A DNA stretch of 37,709 nucleotides from [Phormidium] sp. LEGE 05292 (GTDB lineage Bacteria > Cyanobacteriota > Cyanobacteriia > Cyanobacteriales > Aerosakkonemataceae): the NCBI RefSeq assembly GCF_015207735.1, contig NZ_JADEWG010000058.1, positions 1 through 37,709 of the forward strand, given 5' to 3'. The notes under the pieces are model-generated. The model searched no databases, had not been told where the DNA came from, and saw only the letters and a program-made list of their open reading frames with translations. A program made the translations under genes and the position numbers. The stretch's first letter is position 1. Each line of letters begins with the position of its first letter. Below are positions 1 to 9,023 of the stretch, in pieces.

Positions 1-29
1 GGGACAAGGGGACTCTTGAGAATTTTTAT

Positions 30-83
30 CTTCTGCCTTCTGCCTTGGAGCCTTTCTTCCCTTCTGCCTTCTGCCTTGGAGCC
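30..83. repeat. Short tandem direct repeat at window edge
   Basis: Two identical 23-bp copies beginning CTTCTGCCTTCTGCCTTGG lie at 30-52 and 61-83, separated by 8 bp. Each copy itself contains two CTTCTGC units. The repeat sits just beyond the stop codon of the methyltransferase gene. No coding function is apparent. Confidence 0.8.
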
Positions 84-86
84 TTC

Positions 87-1406
87 TTATACTGATGCGG
101 TTTGTAGTTTTTTGTATTCTCGCTTTCTTGGTTCTACAATGCGGGGATTGACTTCGTATTTTTCTGCTGCTTGGGTCATGGTTAAGTCTAGTAATTTTTC
201 ATCTCCTAATTGTTGTTTTTCTGTAGGTTTAATTGGGTCTATTCCTAAAGCTTTAATAATTTCTGATGCGATCGCTCTTGCCAACAAAGGTGGTACGGAA
301 TTTCCTACTTGTCTAAAACCATGCCATTTAGTTGAGTGAAACCTGAACCAATCAGGGTAAGAATGCAGTCTGGCTGCTTCTCTAACTGTAATACATCGCG
401 GACTAAATGGGTGAATTGGTCGGGGGGATGTAAAGGCACCTTGATTACTAGGTGTTCCGGCTCTCAATGTGTTACAAATTCCTTCGGGATGCAATTTATA
501 AAAACGGCTAACTGGTTCAATTTTGCCGTGACTTGTTTGTTCAAATCTTTGCATTGCTTCTGCCGAATGTTTGGTACGCAAACTAGCAGTAATGATTGTC
601 GAATCGAACTCTCTTGTGTAACTATAATTATCGTCTTCTTCTATCAAACTGCGAAGTTTTGCTGCATATTCACTGGGAATACCGTACTTGGCAATTATCC
701 AATCTTTAGTTAGTAATTCTGGGTGATTTAGTACTTCTGGTAAATCTCCGATCGCATCCCAAACTGTAGGAACTAAAGGTAAGGTCGAAGTCGTAATTTG
801 TTTAGTTTTTCCGGCTCGTTTGGAGTTAGTGGCGGTGATTGGTTCGGGATATTTCGGTAAGGGTAATCCTGGGCGCGAACCTAACAAAAATACCCGCGAT
901 CGCGCTTGTGGTACTCCATAATGAGCTGCATTAAGTACTTGGTAATTTTCTCTTAATTGATAGCCTTTTTCTTGAAATTCCTGAATAATCTCTCCAAGTA
1001 ATGCTTGGTGTTTCCCTATAGTTAATCCCCGAACATTTTCTAAGACAAAATATTTAGGTTGTAGTTCTACCACTAATCTCACAAATTGTTTTAATAAAGC
1101 GTTGCGCGGATCTCCTAAATCTCGTTTCCCAATTAAAGAAAACCCTTGACAAGGAGAACCACCAAATACTATATCTATTTCGCGATCGCCAATTTGCGAA
1201 AGCTCTCTAATGTCTCTGCCAGTTGTGTTGTTAATATCCCGACATAAAGTAGTACAAAAGGGAAAGTTATATTCGTGGGTGGCGCAATGAATGGGATCTA
1301 TTTCTACAGCAGCTAATACATCAAATCCTGCTTGTTCAAAACCAAGCGTCATCCCACCAGCACCCGCAAATAAATCTACACCAATAGGCCGTTTTTTGCT
1401 ATTCAT
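87..1406 (-). CDS. Solitary C5-cytosine DNA methyltransferase
   Basis: A 439-residue protein that transfers a methyl group from SAM to carbon 5 of cytosine in DNA. The canonical motifs appear in order: motif I DLFAGAGG (11-18, SAM binding), motif IV PCQG with catalytic Cys86, motif VI ENV (123-125), motif VIII QARSRVF (167-173), the REAARLHSYPD stretch of motif IX, and motif X GNSVPPLLA (368-376). The region between VIII and IX (about 180-335) is the expected target-recognition domain. The start is the ATG at 1406; no better one is seen. No restriction endonuclease gene lies next to it, so it looks like an orphan methylase. Target specificity cannot be read from the sequence. HIP1-rich cyanobacteria commonly carry a C5 methylase acting on CGATCG, and this could be that enzyme, but this is inference. 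Confidence 0.95.
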   Translation of the reverse strand: MNSKKRPIGVDLFAGAGGMTLGFEQAGFDVLAAVEIDPIHCATHEYNFPFCTTLCRDINNTTGRDIRELSQIGDREIDIVFGGSPCQGFSLIGKRDLGDPRNALLKQFVRLVVELQPKYFVLENVRGLTIGKHQALLGEIIQEFQEKGYQLRENYQVLNAAHYGVPQARSRVFLLGSRPGLPLPKYPEPITATNSKRAGKTKQITTSTLPLVPTVWDAIGDLPEVLNHPELLTKDWIIAKYGIPSEYAAKLRSLIEEDDNYSYTREFDSTIITASLRTKHSAEAMQRFEQTSHGKIEPVSRFYKLHPEGICNTLRAGTPSNQGAFTSPRPIHPFSPRCITVREAARLHSYPDWFRFHSTKWHGFRQVGNSVPPLLARAIASEIIKALGIDPIKPTEKQQLGDEKLLDLTMTQAAEKYEVNPRIVEPRKREYKKLQTASV

Positions 1407-1797
1407 GCTATATTCTGCTGAATTTTTTATTTAAGAATTAAGCTGGATATCAACTTATTTTTCGTATAGCTAACCCAGTATTGGGAATAATACAGCATAA
1501 TCTCTGGCTATGGCTGAATTTTTTCTGTCAAGTTACAAGAAGTATACTTTAATGTGTGTTTCTGTAATCTATTCGGGTATTTTTGTTACTTACAGTTAGG
1601 TAAAGGGGTGATATTAATTCCCATAAATACTTTTAGTTAATTCTGACACAAAAAGCTAGTTGTGCAGCGACACAGGGAGATTTTTATGGGGGTGATTAGC
1701 CGGACTTGATATACCAGCAGTTTGCCGGAAAGATTAATTAAAAGCGATCGATCTTAGTATTTACCTTGCTGATTTAGGATGAGAAATAATTATCACA
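1407..1797. other. Intergenic gap, no gene seen
   Basis: This 391-bp AT-rich stretch lies between the methyltransferase start and the mntC stop. The only reading worth noting is an eight-codon plus-strand ORF (1687-1710) preceded by AGGGAG. It has no downstream gene on its strand and I do not call it. The methyltransferase promoter should lie in the first part. No RNA gene was recognised. Confidence 0.5.
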
Positions 1798-2805
1798 TTA
1801 AGGCTGAATTTTCTGATTTGGTTGAAACGGTTTATACTCCCCGCCTAAAGCTGTGACGATCGCCTTAGTATTAGCAACCATCATTTTAATATAAGTATCT
1901 CCATCGCTACCGGGCGCACCGATTGAGTCAGAATAAAGTTGGTTTGGTGCTAATTTAACTCCGGCTTCCTGCGCCACAGTTTTAATTAAAGCTGGATTAA
2001 TTGTGGTTTCAGCAAAAATTGCTGGTACGCCTGATTTTTTTAAAGAATCCACTAATTTTTTTACTGTTTGGGCGCTGGGTTGTTCTTCCGTACTAATGCC
2101 AATTAAAGTGCCAAAAATCTCCATTCCATACCCACGACCATAATATTGAAAAGCATCGTGGCTGGTGACTAATTTACGCTTATCAGCCGGAATTGTGCTA
2201 ATTTGTTGGGTAATCCAAGTGTCCAACTGTTGCAATTCTTGTGTCAACTTTTGGGCATTTTCACTAAACTTTTGTTTGTCTTCCGGTGATAAAGTAATCA
2301 AAGCATTGCGAATTGCATTCACCATTTGAATTACATTTTTTACATTACCCCAAACGTGAGGATCTGGGACTACTTCCCCTTGACCTTTGTCTAATTGTAA
2401 AGGTTTCACTACCTCCCCCGCTGCCAATTTTTGCGCCTGAATACCCGCAGCATTCATTAACTTAATTAATCCCGGTTCTAAGTTATAGCCGTTGTAAACT
2501 ATTAATTTGGCTTTTTCTAATGCCACACTGTCAGCGGGGACTGGTTCATAAACGTGCGGATCGGCACCAGGTTGTAAAATTCCCTTTAATTGAATTTTGT
2601 CTCCTCCTATTTCTGCTGTCAAGTCAGCGAGGATGGTGCTGGTGGCGACAACATTGGGTTTACCGCTTGTCTGAGTTTGGGAACGGTTCGCACTTTGGGG
2701 GTTACAGCTAAGTAAGCCAAAAGCTAGGAAGGACAAGGAAAGGGCGAAAGCTGTGGCGGAAAACTTACCCTGTATCCGGTTTGCGGTGTGAATCATTGGT
2801 GCCAT
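1798..2805 (-). CDS. mntC: Manganese ABC transporter, substrate-binding lipoprotein (MntC-like)
   Basis: A 335-residue cluster A-I metal-binding lipoprotein that captures Mn2+ (possibly Zn2+) in the periplasm for the MntA/MntB transporter encoded divergently next door. The N-terminus has a hydrophobic stretch (about 17-33) ending in a lipobox with Cys34 (LLSC). The four expected metal ligands are all visible: His84 in DPHVYEP, His150 in DPHVW, Glu266 in FAETTIN and Asp293 in YSDSIG. There is no long His-rich loop of the kind typical of ZnuA, which favours manganese. A family-typical Ser-His-Asp stretch lies near 215. It shares a short intergenic region with mntA, so the two sides are probably co-regulated. 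In cyanobacteria such systems are repressed by the ManS/ManR two-component system when Mn is ample; this is known for the family, not shown here. Confidence 0.93.
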   Translation of the reverse strand: MAPMIHTANRIQGKFSATAFALSLSFLAFGLLSCNPQSANRSQTQTSGKPNVVATSTILADLTAEIGGDKIQLKGILQPGADPHVYEPVPADSVALEKAKLIVYNGYNLEPGLIKLMNAAGIQAQKLAAGEVVKPLQLDKGQGEVVPDPHVWGNVKNVIQMVNAIRNALITLSPEDKQKFSENAQKLTQELQQLDTWITQQISTIPADKRKLVTSHDAFQYYGRGYGMEIFGTLIGISTEEQPSAQTVKKLVDSLKKSGVPAIFAETTINPALIKTVAQEAGVKLAPNQLYSDSIGAPGSDGDTYIKMMVANTKAIVTALGGEYKPFQPNQKIQP

Positions 2806-2894
2806 TTATCTTTGGTATTCAATCCTTTTATAGATGTTTTCATAATTGTCTCATTTTTATACTATGCTCAAAGAAGTACGATCGGATCAAGATT
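2806..2894. promoter_or_regulatory. Divergent mntC / mntA promoter region
   Basis: This 89-bp, very AT-rich spacer separates two divergent transporter units and must hold both promoters. A TATACT hexamer at 2858-2863 is a plausible -10 for mntA. A TATAAA-like stretch read on the minus strand near 2826-2831 could serve mntC. No clear -35 at ideal spacing is visible. A metal-responsive regulator site would be expected here but I cannot identify one. Confidence 0.4.
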
Positions 2895-3692
2895 ATGAAA
2901 ACTCTCAACTTACCCACCGATGAACACTGGATGCAGCAAGTTTGCCATGTTAGGGATATTCCCAGGATTACGATTAATCACTTAGGGGTCAAGTATCGCA
3001 CGGTAGAGGCATTGCGCGACGTTAGTTTTACCTTAAATTGTGGTCGGGTGACGGGAATTATTGGCCCAAATGGTGCGGGAAAAAGTACCTTGTTAAAAGG
3101 GATGTTGGGGTTAATTCCGGTTAGTAGTGGGACAGCAATTTATCAAAATCAACCTTTGATGGATCAGTTGGCAAAAGTTGCTTATGTACCGCAACGATCG
3201 CAAATTGACTGGACTTACCCCGCGACAGTTTGGGATGTAGTCATGATGGGTAGAGTGAGAAAAACGGGATGGTTTCGCCGCTTTTCTATTGTAAGTCGTA
3301 AAATTGCCCAAACTGCGTTGGAAAGAGTGGGAATGAGTGCGTTTCGCGATCGACCGATCGGACAACTTTCGGGAGGACAACAACAAAGGGTATTCTTAGC
3401 TAGGGCGTTAGCGCAAGAAGCAGAAATTTTCTGTTTTGATGAACCCTTTGCTGGCATAGATCAAAAAACTGAAGCTGTCATATTTGAAATTTTCCGCGAA
3501 CTAGCTAACGAAGGCAAAATTGTCTTAGTTGTGAATCACGATTTAGGTGAGTCGATCGCTAATTTTGATGATTTAATTTTATTAAACCAAGAATTAATTG
3601 CCGCAGGTTCTAGAGAAAAGGTATTTACCCAAGAAAACCTTTATCGCGCCTACGGTGGACAAGTGATTTTCTTCCAAGGAAAAGCAGCTTAA
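2895..3692 (+). CDS. mntA: Manganese ABC transporter, ATP-binding subunit
   Basis: A 265-residue ABC ATPase that powers metal import with MntB and MntC. It has Walker A GPNGAGKS (57-64), a Q-loop Gln near 100, signature LSGGQQQR (158-165), Walker B IFCFDEP (178-184) and the switch His in VVNHD (about 215). I chose the ATG at 2895 because its length matches MntA/ZnuC proteins. An in-frame start at 2781 exists but would overlap the mntC coding region and add 38 residues unlike the family. No strong ribosome-binding site is seen. mntB follows after a 149-bp gap that contains short tandem repeats, so the pair may still form one transcript. Confidence 0.93.
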   Translation: MKTLNLPTDEHWMQQVCHVRDIPRITINHLGVKYRTVEALRDVSFTLNCGRVTGIIGPNGAGKSTLLKGMLGLIPVSSGTAIYQNQPLMDQLAKVAYVPQRSQIDWTYPATVWDVVMMGRVRKTGWFRRFSIVSRKIAQTALERVGMSAFRDRPIGQLSGGQQQRVFLARALAQEAEIFCFDEPFAGIDQKTEAVIFEIFRELANEGKIVLVVNHDLGESIANFDDLILLNQELIAAGSREKVFTQENLYRAYGGQVIFFQGKAA

Positions 3693-3730
3693 GCATCTAA
3701 CCAAAAATTAAGCTTTGGATATTTTTTCAC

Positions 3731-3829
3731 CACAGATATCCACAGATGAACACAGATGTTTTTTTAATCTCTTTGTCTGATGCTAAATACCTTTTTTCTC
3801 TTTCCTTTGCGTCCTTTGCGTCCTTTGCG
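3731..3829 (+). repeat. Short tandem repeats between mntA and mntB
   Basis: Two simple repeat tracts fill the mntA-mntB gap. The first (3731-3758) is three imperfect CACAGAT units. The second (3803-3829) is three perfect tandem copies of the 9-mer TCCTTTGCG. The second tract ends 12 bp before the mntB start codon, where a ribosome-binding site would normally lie, and no Shine-Dalgarno sequence is visible. Confidence 0.75.
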
Positions 3830-3841
3830 GTTTAATAATCT

Positions 3842-4729
3842 ATGCTCGAAGCGTTAATCGAACCATTACAATATAGCTTCATGCAACGATCGCTAATTAT
3901 CGCCATATTAGTTGGCTTAATTTGTGCGGTTGTTGGCAGTTATTTAATGGTACAAAGACTAGCTTTGCTAGGAGATGCCATTAGTCATTCGGTGTTACCG
4001 GGATTAGCGATCGCCTTCATGTTAGGTGCGAATATTTTTATTGGCGCTTTTATTGCGGGGGTGATTAGTACAATGGCGATCGCATTTATAAAAACTCGAT
4101 CGCCCATCAAAGAAGATGCCGCAATGGGGATAGTTTTCTCCGCCTTTTTCGCCTTGGGAATCACCTTAATTACTATCATTCAAAAAAGCAACAAAATCGA
4201 CCTAAATCACTTTTTGTTTGGCAACATTTTAGGTGTCACCTTTGATGAAGTTTGGGACACCGCAATTATTGCCGCCATCATCTTATTCGTAGTAGGATTA
4301 ATTTACAAAGAACTACTTTTTTACACCTTCGATCCTTTAGGCGCACAAGCAGCAGGTTTACCCGTTAACATCCTCAACTTCGGCTTAATGCTACTCATCG
4401 CTTTAACCATAGTTGCCAGCATGAAAGCAGTCGGAGTTATCTTAGTTTTAGCATTATTAATTACCCCAGGTGCCACCGCATATTTACTAGTAAAACGCCT
4501 GCATCAAGTAATGATTTTAGGTGCGCTAATTGGGATATTTTCCAGTATTTCGGGAATGTATCTCAGCTACTTTTATAATTTACCTTCTGGCCCCGCCATT
4601 GTCTTAGTCGCATCGGGATTTTTTATATTAGCATTACTCTTTAGCCCCAATTATGGCATCTTCACTCAGAAAAATTTCAGCTTGGGACAATCATCATTGT
4701 GGCGAGAATTAAAACAAATATTTCGTTAA
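3842..4729 (+). CDS. mntB: Manganese ABC transporter, membrane permease
   Basis: A 295-residue integral membrane protein of the ABC-3 (ZnuB/MntB) family that forms the translocation channel for the MntABC importer. Seven to nine hydrophobic helices alternate with short loops. The family signature around GDAISHSVLPGLA (about 48-60) and the late DPLGAQAAGLP loop (about 173-183), which probably contacts the ATPase, are both present. The last strongly hydrophobic segment ends near 280. The ATG at 3842 gives the usual family length. It follows mntA on the same strand across a repeat-bearing spacer. Confidence 0.93.
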   Translation: MLEALIEPLQYSFMQRSLIIAILVGLICAVVGSYLMVQRLALLGDAISHSVLPGLAIAFMLGANIFIGAFIAGVISTMAIAFIKTRSPIKEDAAMGIVFSAFFALGITLITIIQKSNKIDLNHFLFGNILGVTFDEVWDTAIIAAIILFVVGLIYKELLFYTFDPLGAQAAGLPVNILNFGLMLLIALTIVASMKAVGVILVLALLITPGATAYLLVKRLHQVMILGALIGIFSSISGMYLSYFYNLPSGPAIVLVASGFFILALLFSPNYGIFTQKNFSLGQSSLWRELKQIFR

Positions 4730-4811
4730 AAGCGAAACCCAACCTACGATTCTACAATTCCAAAATCCGAGCAGTATTGAGAGTGAGTGCGATCGCACTA
4801 CATTTTCTAGA

Positions 4812-5258
4812 CTAACTACTGAAGCTATTGGGGTGAATAATTTCCAGTCCTTCAATTGCGACGAAATCTTGAGGATTTAAGGTGAGGAGATGAGAGATAT
4901 TATGAGTTAACATTACTGCTTGTATGCGGACATCATGGGTGCGTTTACCTGAAATTTTGTGAGATGTAACAAGACTCAACCATTGGGGAAATATTGCAGG
5001 TGTTTCTTCTAGCAAGTCGAATTGATTAAGCAACATTTGTACTGCTTGCTCTGTTTTTTCTACTGTCCATCCTAGTCCATTTACATTTATAGGACGAGTG
5101 GCTACAACCCAAAATTCCGTGATAACTTGAGCGGTAATAAAGCACTGACCACCTTCTACCAAGATTTGTGAAATAGCATTATTTATCAGGTTATACTCGA
5201 TGGAGTCACTATCAGTAAATCTGAGAATAATATTTGTATCTAGCAAATAGTTAGTCAT
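4812..5258 (-). CDS. PIN-domain ribonuclease toxin (VapC-like)
   Basis: A 148-residue PIN-domain protein, the likely toxin of a type II toxin-antitoxin pair. The acidic residues that hold the catalytic Mg2+/Mn2+ are in the expected places: Asp7 (LLDTNI), Glu48 (ITEFW), Asp109 (RTHDVR) and Asp131 (NPQDF). VapC enzymes cleave tRNA or rRNA; the target here is unknown. Its ATG overlaps the stop of the upstream antitoxin gene by 4 bp (5255-5258), a typical translationally coupled arrangement. Confidence 0.88.
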   Translation of the reverse strand: MTNYLLDTNIILRFTDSDSIEYNLINNAISQILVEGGQCFITAQVITEFWVVATRPINVNGLGWTVEKTEQAVQMLLNQFDLLEETPAIFPQWLSLVTSHKISGKRTHDVRIQAVMLTHNISHLLTLNPQDFVAIEGLEIIHPNSFSS

Positions 5259-5497
5259 CTGCCTCGAGCGTCATAAATGTTTTCTCGGCGTAGAGCTTCA
5301 TCACATAGATTAACATCACTTTTAGGAAATTGAGCGGCCCATTTGCGAAATTGCTCGGCTTTTTCGATTGAGGTTACACCTTTGTGAGTAGTTGCCTCTC
5401 TTAGTCTATTAGAGAGCTTTTCTTGAAAGAGTATTTGGTCTTCAGGTGAGAGGTTTAATACCATTTCCACAAGAGAATTAACAATCTGTACATTCAT
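5255..5497 (-). CDS. Putative antitoxin paired with the PIN toxin
   Basis: An 80-residue acidic-to-neutral small protein encoded directly upstream of the PIN toxin and overlapping it by 4 bp. It begins MNVQIVNSLVEMVLNLSPEDQ and has a charged C-terminal half. No confident DNA-binding motif can be named. The role as cognate antitoxin rests on gene order, overlap and size, with the antitoxin first as is usual. The ATG at 5497 follows an AT-rich promoter-like region that begins just after the terminator of the neighbouring gene. Confidence 0.75.
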   Translation of the reverse strand: MNVQIVNSLVEMVLNLSPEDQILFQEKLSNRLREATTHKGVTSIEKAEQFRKWAAQFPKSDVNLCDEALRRENIYDARGR

Positions 5498-5548
5498 AGT
5501 TTTTTCGGAAATTTTTGAGCTTATACTCTATTATATGCAAGTGTTGTA

Positions 5549-5594
5549 GTAAACAAAAACGCGAAGAACTTTTTCCAAAAAATTCTTCGCGTTT
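5549..5594 (-). terminator. Rho-independent terminator of the 917-residue gene
   Basis: Perfect 12-bp arms AAACGCGAAGAA (5557-5568) and TTCTTCGCGTTT (5583-5594) enclose a loop that can itself pair TTTTT with AAAAA. Read on the minus strand the stem is followed by TTTTTGTTT. It lies 25 bp downstream of the stop of the large acyl-CoA synthetase gene and upstream of the antitoxin gene. Confidence 0.85.
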
Positions 5595-5619
5595 GTTAAT
5601 TCTTGATGCTGTGATTCTT

Positions 5620-8373
5620 TTACAAATCAAGAATCATTTTCACCATTGGTTCACCCAAAATACGTTCTGCCCGAAAACCTAATTTCTGACTGATGCGTTG
5701 CATTGCCATATTATCAGTGAGAATGTCGGCAGTAACTCGGTTTAACTTTTCATCACGGGCAATTTGTAACAGTCGCCGCAGAAATTCTGTACCTAAACCT
5801 TTATGTTGATACTTGTCAGCAATTAACATGGAAAATTCGGCTTCATCTGTACCATGTAGTTTGCTTAATCTGCTAATGCCAATGATTTGGGGTTGTCCAG
5901 TTTCGGGATTAGTGTATTCTGCAACTAATGCCATTTGGCGATCGTAATCAATAAAACAAATCCGCGATAAGCGTTCGTGAGTTGTTCGCTGACTAAGTTT
6001 TACCAAATGTGCGTAACGCAAATAAACCGACTCTTCGGAAACCATTTTATGAAAGTCAAACGCCAAAGGTTCATCTTCAGGACGGATGGGACGGATGGTA
6101 ACTTCTGTACCATCTTTCATTGTCCAAGGTGCAACATATTGGGTGGGATAAGGTCGAATGGCTGGTTTTGGCAGTTTATCTTCGCTAATTTCAGGATCGT
6201 GCAGAACTACGCGAGCGTCAAGAGCTATTAACCTGTCTGGCGATGCAAGTAGCGGGTTAATGTCAATTTCCTTAATCCAAGGTTGTTCGACAACTAACAA
6301 GCTGAATTGTACTAATAACTGTTCGAGTTTCGCTAAGTCAACTGGTGGACGACCGCGAACTCCTTTCAAGGCGGTGTAGATTTTGGTTTGTTCCATCATC
6401 CGCCTTGCTAAGGTAGAATTCAATGGCGGTAATGCTAAAGCGCGGTCTTTGAAAACTTCTACTAGTTGTCCGCCTGTACCGAACAGTAACACAGGGCCAA
6501 ATTGTGGGTCTACACTACTACCAATGATAATTTCGTAACCTTCGAGGTTGAGCATTGGTTGCACAGTTACACCGAAGAAGTGTTCTGCACCGACTTTTTC
6601 GGCTACTGCTGACTGAATACCACGATAAGCGCCTCTAACTGTTTCGGCATCTTTGAGTAGTAACCTGACTCCACCCACGTCTGTTTTGTGGGTAATGGTT
6701 TCGGAATATAGTTTGAGAACTACTGGATAACCAATTTTTTCTGCAAGTTCTACTGCTTCTTCTTCAGTGGTGGCTATTTCTGTGGGAACTGTGGGAATGT
6801 TGTAACTGGCGAGTAGTTGTTTAGATTCGTATTCGGTGAGGATGGTTCTACCAGTTTGTTTGACTGAGTTAATTATGGATTTTGCTAGGATGATATCGCA
6901 TTCCTTTTCCCCACAATTGTCTGATAATATCGGAGTCTCATATATACCCCGCAAATTATAACTGTACCGCCACATCAAGTTAAATACATGAGCCGCTGTA
7001 TCGGGATAAGGAAAAGTGTAAATGCTGGCGCGGTTGAGAATAGCTTCCCCTGCTGCTACTTCATGCCCACCCATCCAACTCGCTAAAATTGGTTTACCCT
7101 TAACAGGGTTTGTCTTCAGTTGTTCTACCACATCCTCAGCCGTTTTCGTTGGGTTAGACATGGCTTGAGGTGTGAGCACTATTAACATTCCATCACTGTT
7201 AGGGTCTTTTAGCGCTATTTCTAGAGATTTGCTGTACCTTTCTGGGTCTGCATCTCCTAAAATATCAATTGGATTATGAGTACTAGCTGATGGTGGCAAA
7301 ATTGGTTGAAGTTTCTCGACTGTTTCCGAAGACAGTTCTGCTAGTTCTCCCCCACCTGTAATTAAAGCATCTGTAGCTAATACTCCAGGCCCTCCAGCGT
7401 TGGTGAGAATAGTTAAGCGTTTGCCTTTGGGACGTGGTTGTTTGGCTAAAACTTCTGCCATATTAAACAAGTCGTCAATGGTGTTGACTCGCAATACTCC
7501 ACTGCGACGGAATGCGGCGTTTAATACTTCATCGCTACCTGTAAGTGAACCAGTGTGAGAGGCGGCGGCTTTGGCTGCGGCTTCAGTTTGTCCGACTTTA
7601 ATCACTATAATTGGTTTACTTAAGGCTACTTCTCTAGCTGCGGAAAGGAACGATCGCGCATCTCCGATCGACTCCATATAGATTACTATGCTCTGAGTAT
7701 GGGGGTCATCGCCCAAATAATAAATTAAGTCGCCCCAACCTACATCTAACATGGAACCAATGGAAACGAAGGCACTAAAACCGACGTTTTCTTGGAAACT
7801 CCAATCTAAAATTCCGGTGCAAAGTGCGCCACTTTGACTGATGAAGCCGACGTTTCCCGGCAAAGCCATTTTACTGGCAAAGGTGGCATTTAATCCCGAA
7901 ACTGGATTCATTACGCCCAGGCAGTTTGGCCCAATAATTCGCATTCTGCCGCGACGAGCTTGTTCGAGGACTTGCCGTTCTAATTCTAACCCCGCAGCGC
8001 CAATTTCTTTAAATCCTGCGGAAATTACGATCGCGCCTTTCACTCCCGCATCCACACATTCGCTAATTACTCCTGGTACAGTGGCAGCAGGTGTAACTAT
8101 CACGGCTAAATCTACTTTTCCCGGAACTTCTCCGATACTGGGATAAGCTTTAATTCCTAATACGCTAGGGCGTTTTGGGTTAACCGGAAAAACTGTACCG
8201 CCAAAGGGACTACTAATTAAATTCCACAGTATTGTCCGTCCGACACTGCCTAGTTTTTCCGTTGCGCCAATTACTGCAACATTTTTTGGCGCAAAAATAG
8301 CATCTAATGGTTGATGTTCATATCGCAACACATCATGTGCTGGGTCGGTAGTTGGTTTTATATAAGTTTGCAT
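5620..8373 (-). CDS. NDP-forming acyl-CoA synthetase fused to a GNAT acetyltransferase (Pat-like)
   Basis: A 917-residue fusion. Residues 20-160 are a CoA-binding Rossmann domain (NVAVIGAT at 31-38). About 160-470 is the succinyl-CoA ligase-like region, with SQSGALCTG near 179-187 and SHTGS with His273. About 505-725 is an ATP-grasp domain with [10 protein letters not shown] and His562. About 745-917 is a GNAT domain with the acetyl-CoA loop QHKGLGT (856-862). Bacterial proteins with this layout (Pat/YfiQ) acetylate lysines, for instance inactivating acetyl-CoA synthetase, and their synthetase part is degenerate. Here both histidines that carry phosphate in true ADP-forming acyl-CoA synthetases appear intact, so it could be catalytically active as well as acetylating. 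A GAGAGGA ribosome-binding site precedes the ATG at 8373. It is probably a single-gene unit, with its terminator at 5549-5594. Confidence 0.9.
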   Translation of the reverse strand: MQTYIKPTTDPAHDVLRYEHQPLDAIFAPKNVAVIGATEKLGSVGRTILWNLISSPFGGTVFPVNPKRPSVLGIKAYPSIGEVPGKVDLAVIVTPAATVPGVISECVDAGVKGAIVISAGFKEIGAAGLELERQVLEQARRGRMRIIGPNCLGVMNPVSGLNATFASKMALPGNVGFISQSGALCTGILDWSFQENVGFSAFVSIGSMLDVGWGDLIYYLGDDPHTQSIVIYMESIGDARSFLSAAREVALSKPIIVIKVGQTEAAAKAAASHTGSLTGSDEVLNAAFRRSGVLRVNTIDDLFNMAEVLAKQPRPKGKRLTILTNAGGPGVLATDALITGGGELAELSSETVEKLQPILPPSASTHNPIDILGDADPERYSKSLEIALKDPNSDGMLIVLTPQAMSNPTKTAEDVVEQLKTNPVKGKPILASWMGGHEVAAGEAILNRASIYTFPYPDTAAHVFNLMWRYSYNLRGIYETPILSDNCGEKECDIILAKSIINSVKQTGRTILTEYESKQLLASYNIPTVPTEIATTEEEAVELAEKIGYPVVLKLYSETITHKTDVGGVRLLLKDAETVRGAYRGIQSAVAEKVGAEHFFGVTVQPMLNLEGYEIIIGSSVDPQFGPVLLFGTGGQLVEVFKDRALALPPLNSTLARRMMEQTKIYTALKGVRGRPPVDLAKLEQLLVQFSLLVVEQPWIKEIDINPLLASPDRLIALDARVVLHDPEISEDKLPKPAIRPYPTQYVAPWTMKDGTEVTIRPIRPEDEPLAFDFHKMVSEESVYLRYAHLVKLSQRTTHERLSRICFIDYDRQMALVAEYTNPETGQPQIIGISRLSKLHGTDEAEFSMLIADKYQHKGLGTEFLRRLLQIARDEKLNRVTADILTDNMAMQRISQKLGFRAERILGEPMVKMILDL

Positions 8374-8491
8374 TGAGCGTTCCTCTCGATCAACTCATTT
8401 CTTTGAGTCGCCGCCTCTTCTCCAATTTAACTATTTTCTTTTACTACTGTCACTTGGATAGAATACTTTACTAAATAAGTTAACAATTCCA

Positions 8492-8518
8492 ATAAAAACG
8501 CTACATTCTAGTAGCGTT
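8492..8518 (-). terminator. Terminator downstream of the Cys-rich mini-protein gene
   Basis: Perfect 8-bp arms AACGCTAC (8497-8504) and GTAGCGTT (8511-8518) with a 6-nt loop. On the minus strand the stem runs into TTTTTATT. It lies about 57 bp after the stop of the 69-residue gene, on the correct strand for it. Confidence 0.75.
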
Positions 8519-8575
8519 AAGTGGATTAATTATACAATTTTCATACAGGATTAATTTAAATTTTCAGGAATTTCT

Positions 8576-8785
8576 TTATGTTTGCTGATTAGCTAACTCT
8601 CGATTTGGTGGCAAATTCTTGTAATCAGCACCAAATTGTACAATTGCTAAATGACAACTTTTCCATTCCGCTCTTACTGATACACCCAACATTTCACAAT
8701 ATCCACCACGTCTTCCAGTTAATTTGTAGTAATGACAACACCTACAGGTTGAGGCTGTGCTGTTTGACGCTTTCATAGAGGACAT
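8576..8785 (-). CDS. Small Cys-rich conserved hypothetical protein
   Basis: A 69-residue soluble protein with a compact Cys/His-rich core: TCRCCHYYKLTGRRGGYCEM followed by KSCH. This gives five cysteines and two histidines within about 33 residues (14-46), which suggests a small zinc- or iron-binding knuckle. The C-terminal third is polar and probably disordered. It looks like a protein conserved in cyanobacteria, but I cannot name a function. The ATG at 8785 could be replaced by Met4. A dedicated terminator follows, supporting that it is a real transcription unit. Confidence 0.7.
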   Translation of the reverse strand: MSSMKASNSTASTCRCCHYYKLTGRRGGYCEMLGVSVRAEWKSCHLAIVQFGADYKNLPPNRELANQQT

Positions 8786-9023
8786 TTCCTGTTTATTTTT
8801 TTTAGCGAATTATTGTGCCGATCTGAGTAAATTATGCAAGAGATTTTTGAGATTTCGCCATAATTAGTTGAGTTTGTATTTAAAAAATTGTATTTTTTTA
8901 TAAAACTTTACACTGCTAATTAATAAATGTATTGCTGTTTACAATTTTGCAGAAAATAGCTTTTTCAGAATTAATTCTTCATACAGCAAAACTATTGCAT
9001 CTGTCGGTGTTCTAGAATACTAT

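Noticed and set aside
1687-1710. Eight-codon plus-strand ORF (MGVISRT) with a good AGGGAG site, as a possible leader peptide
   Set aside because: No gene follows on that strand, so there is nothing for a leader peptide to regulate.
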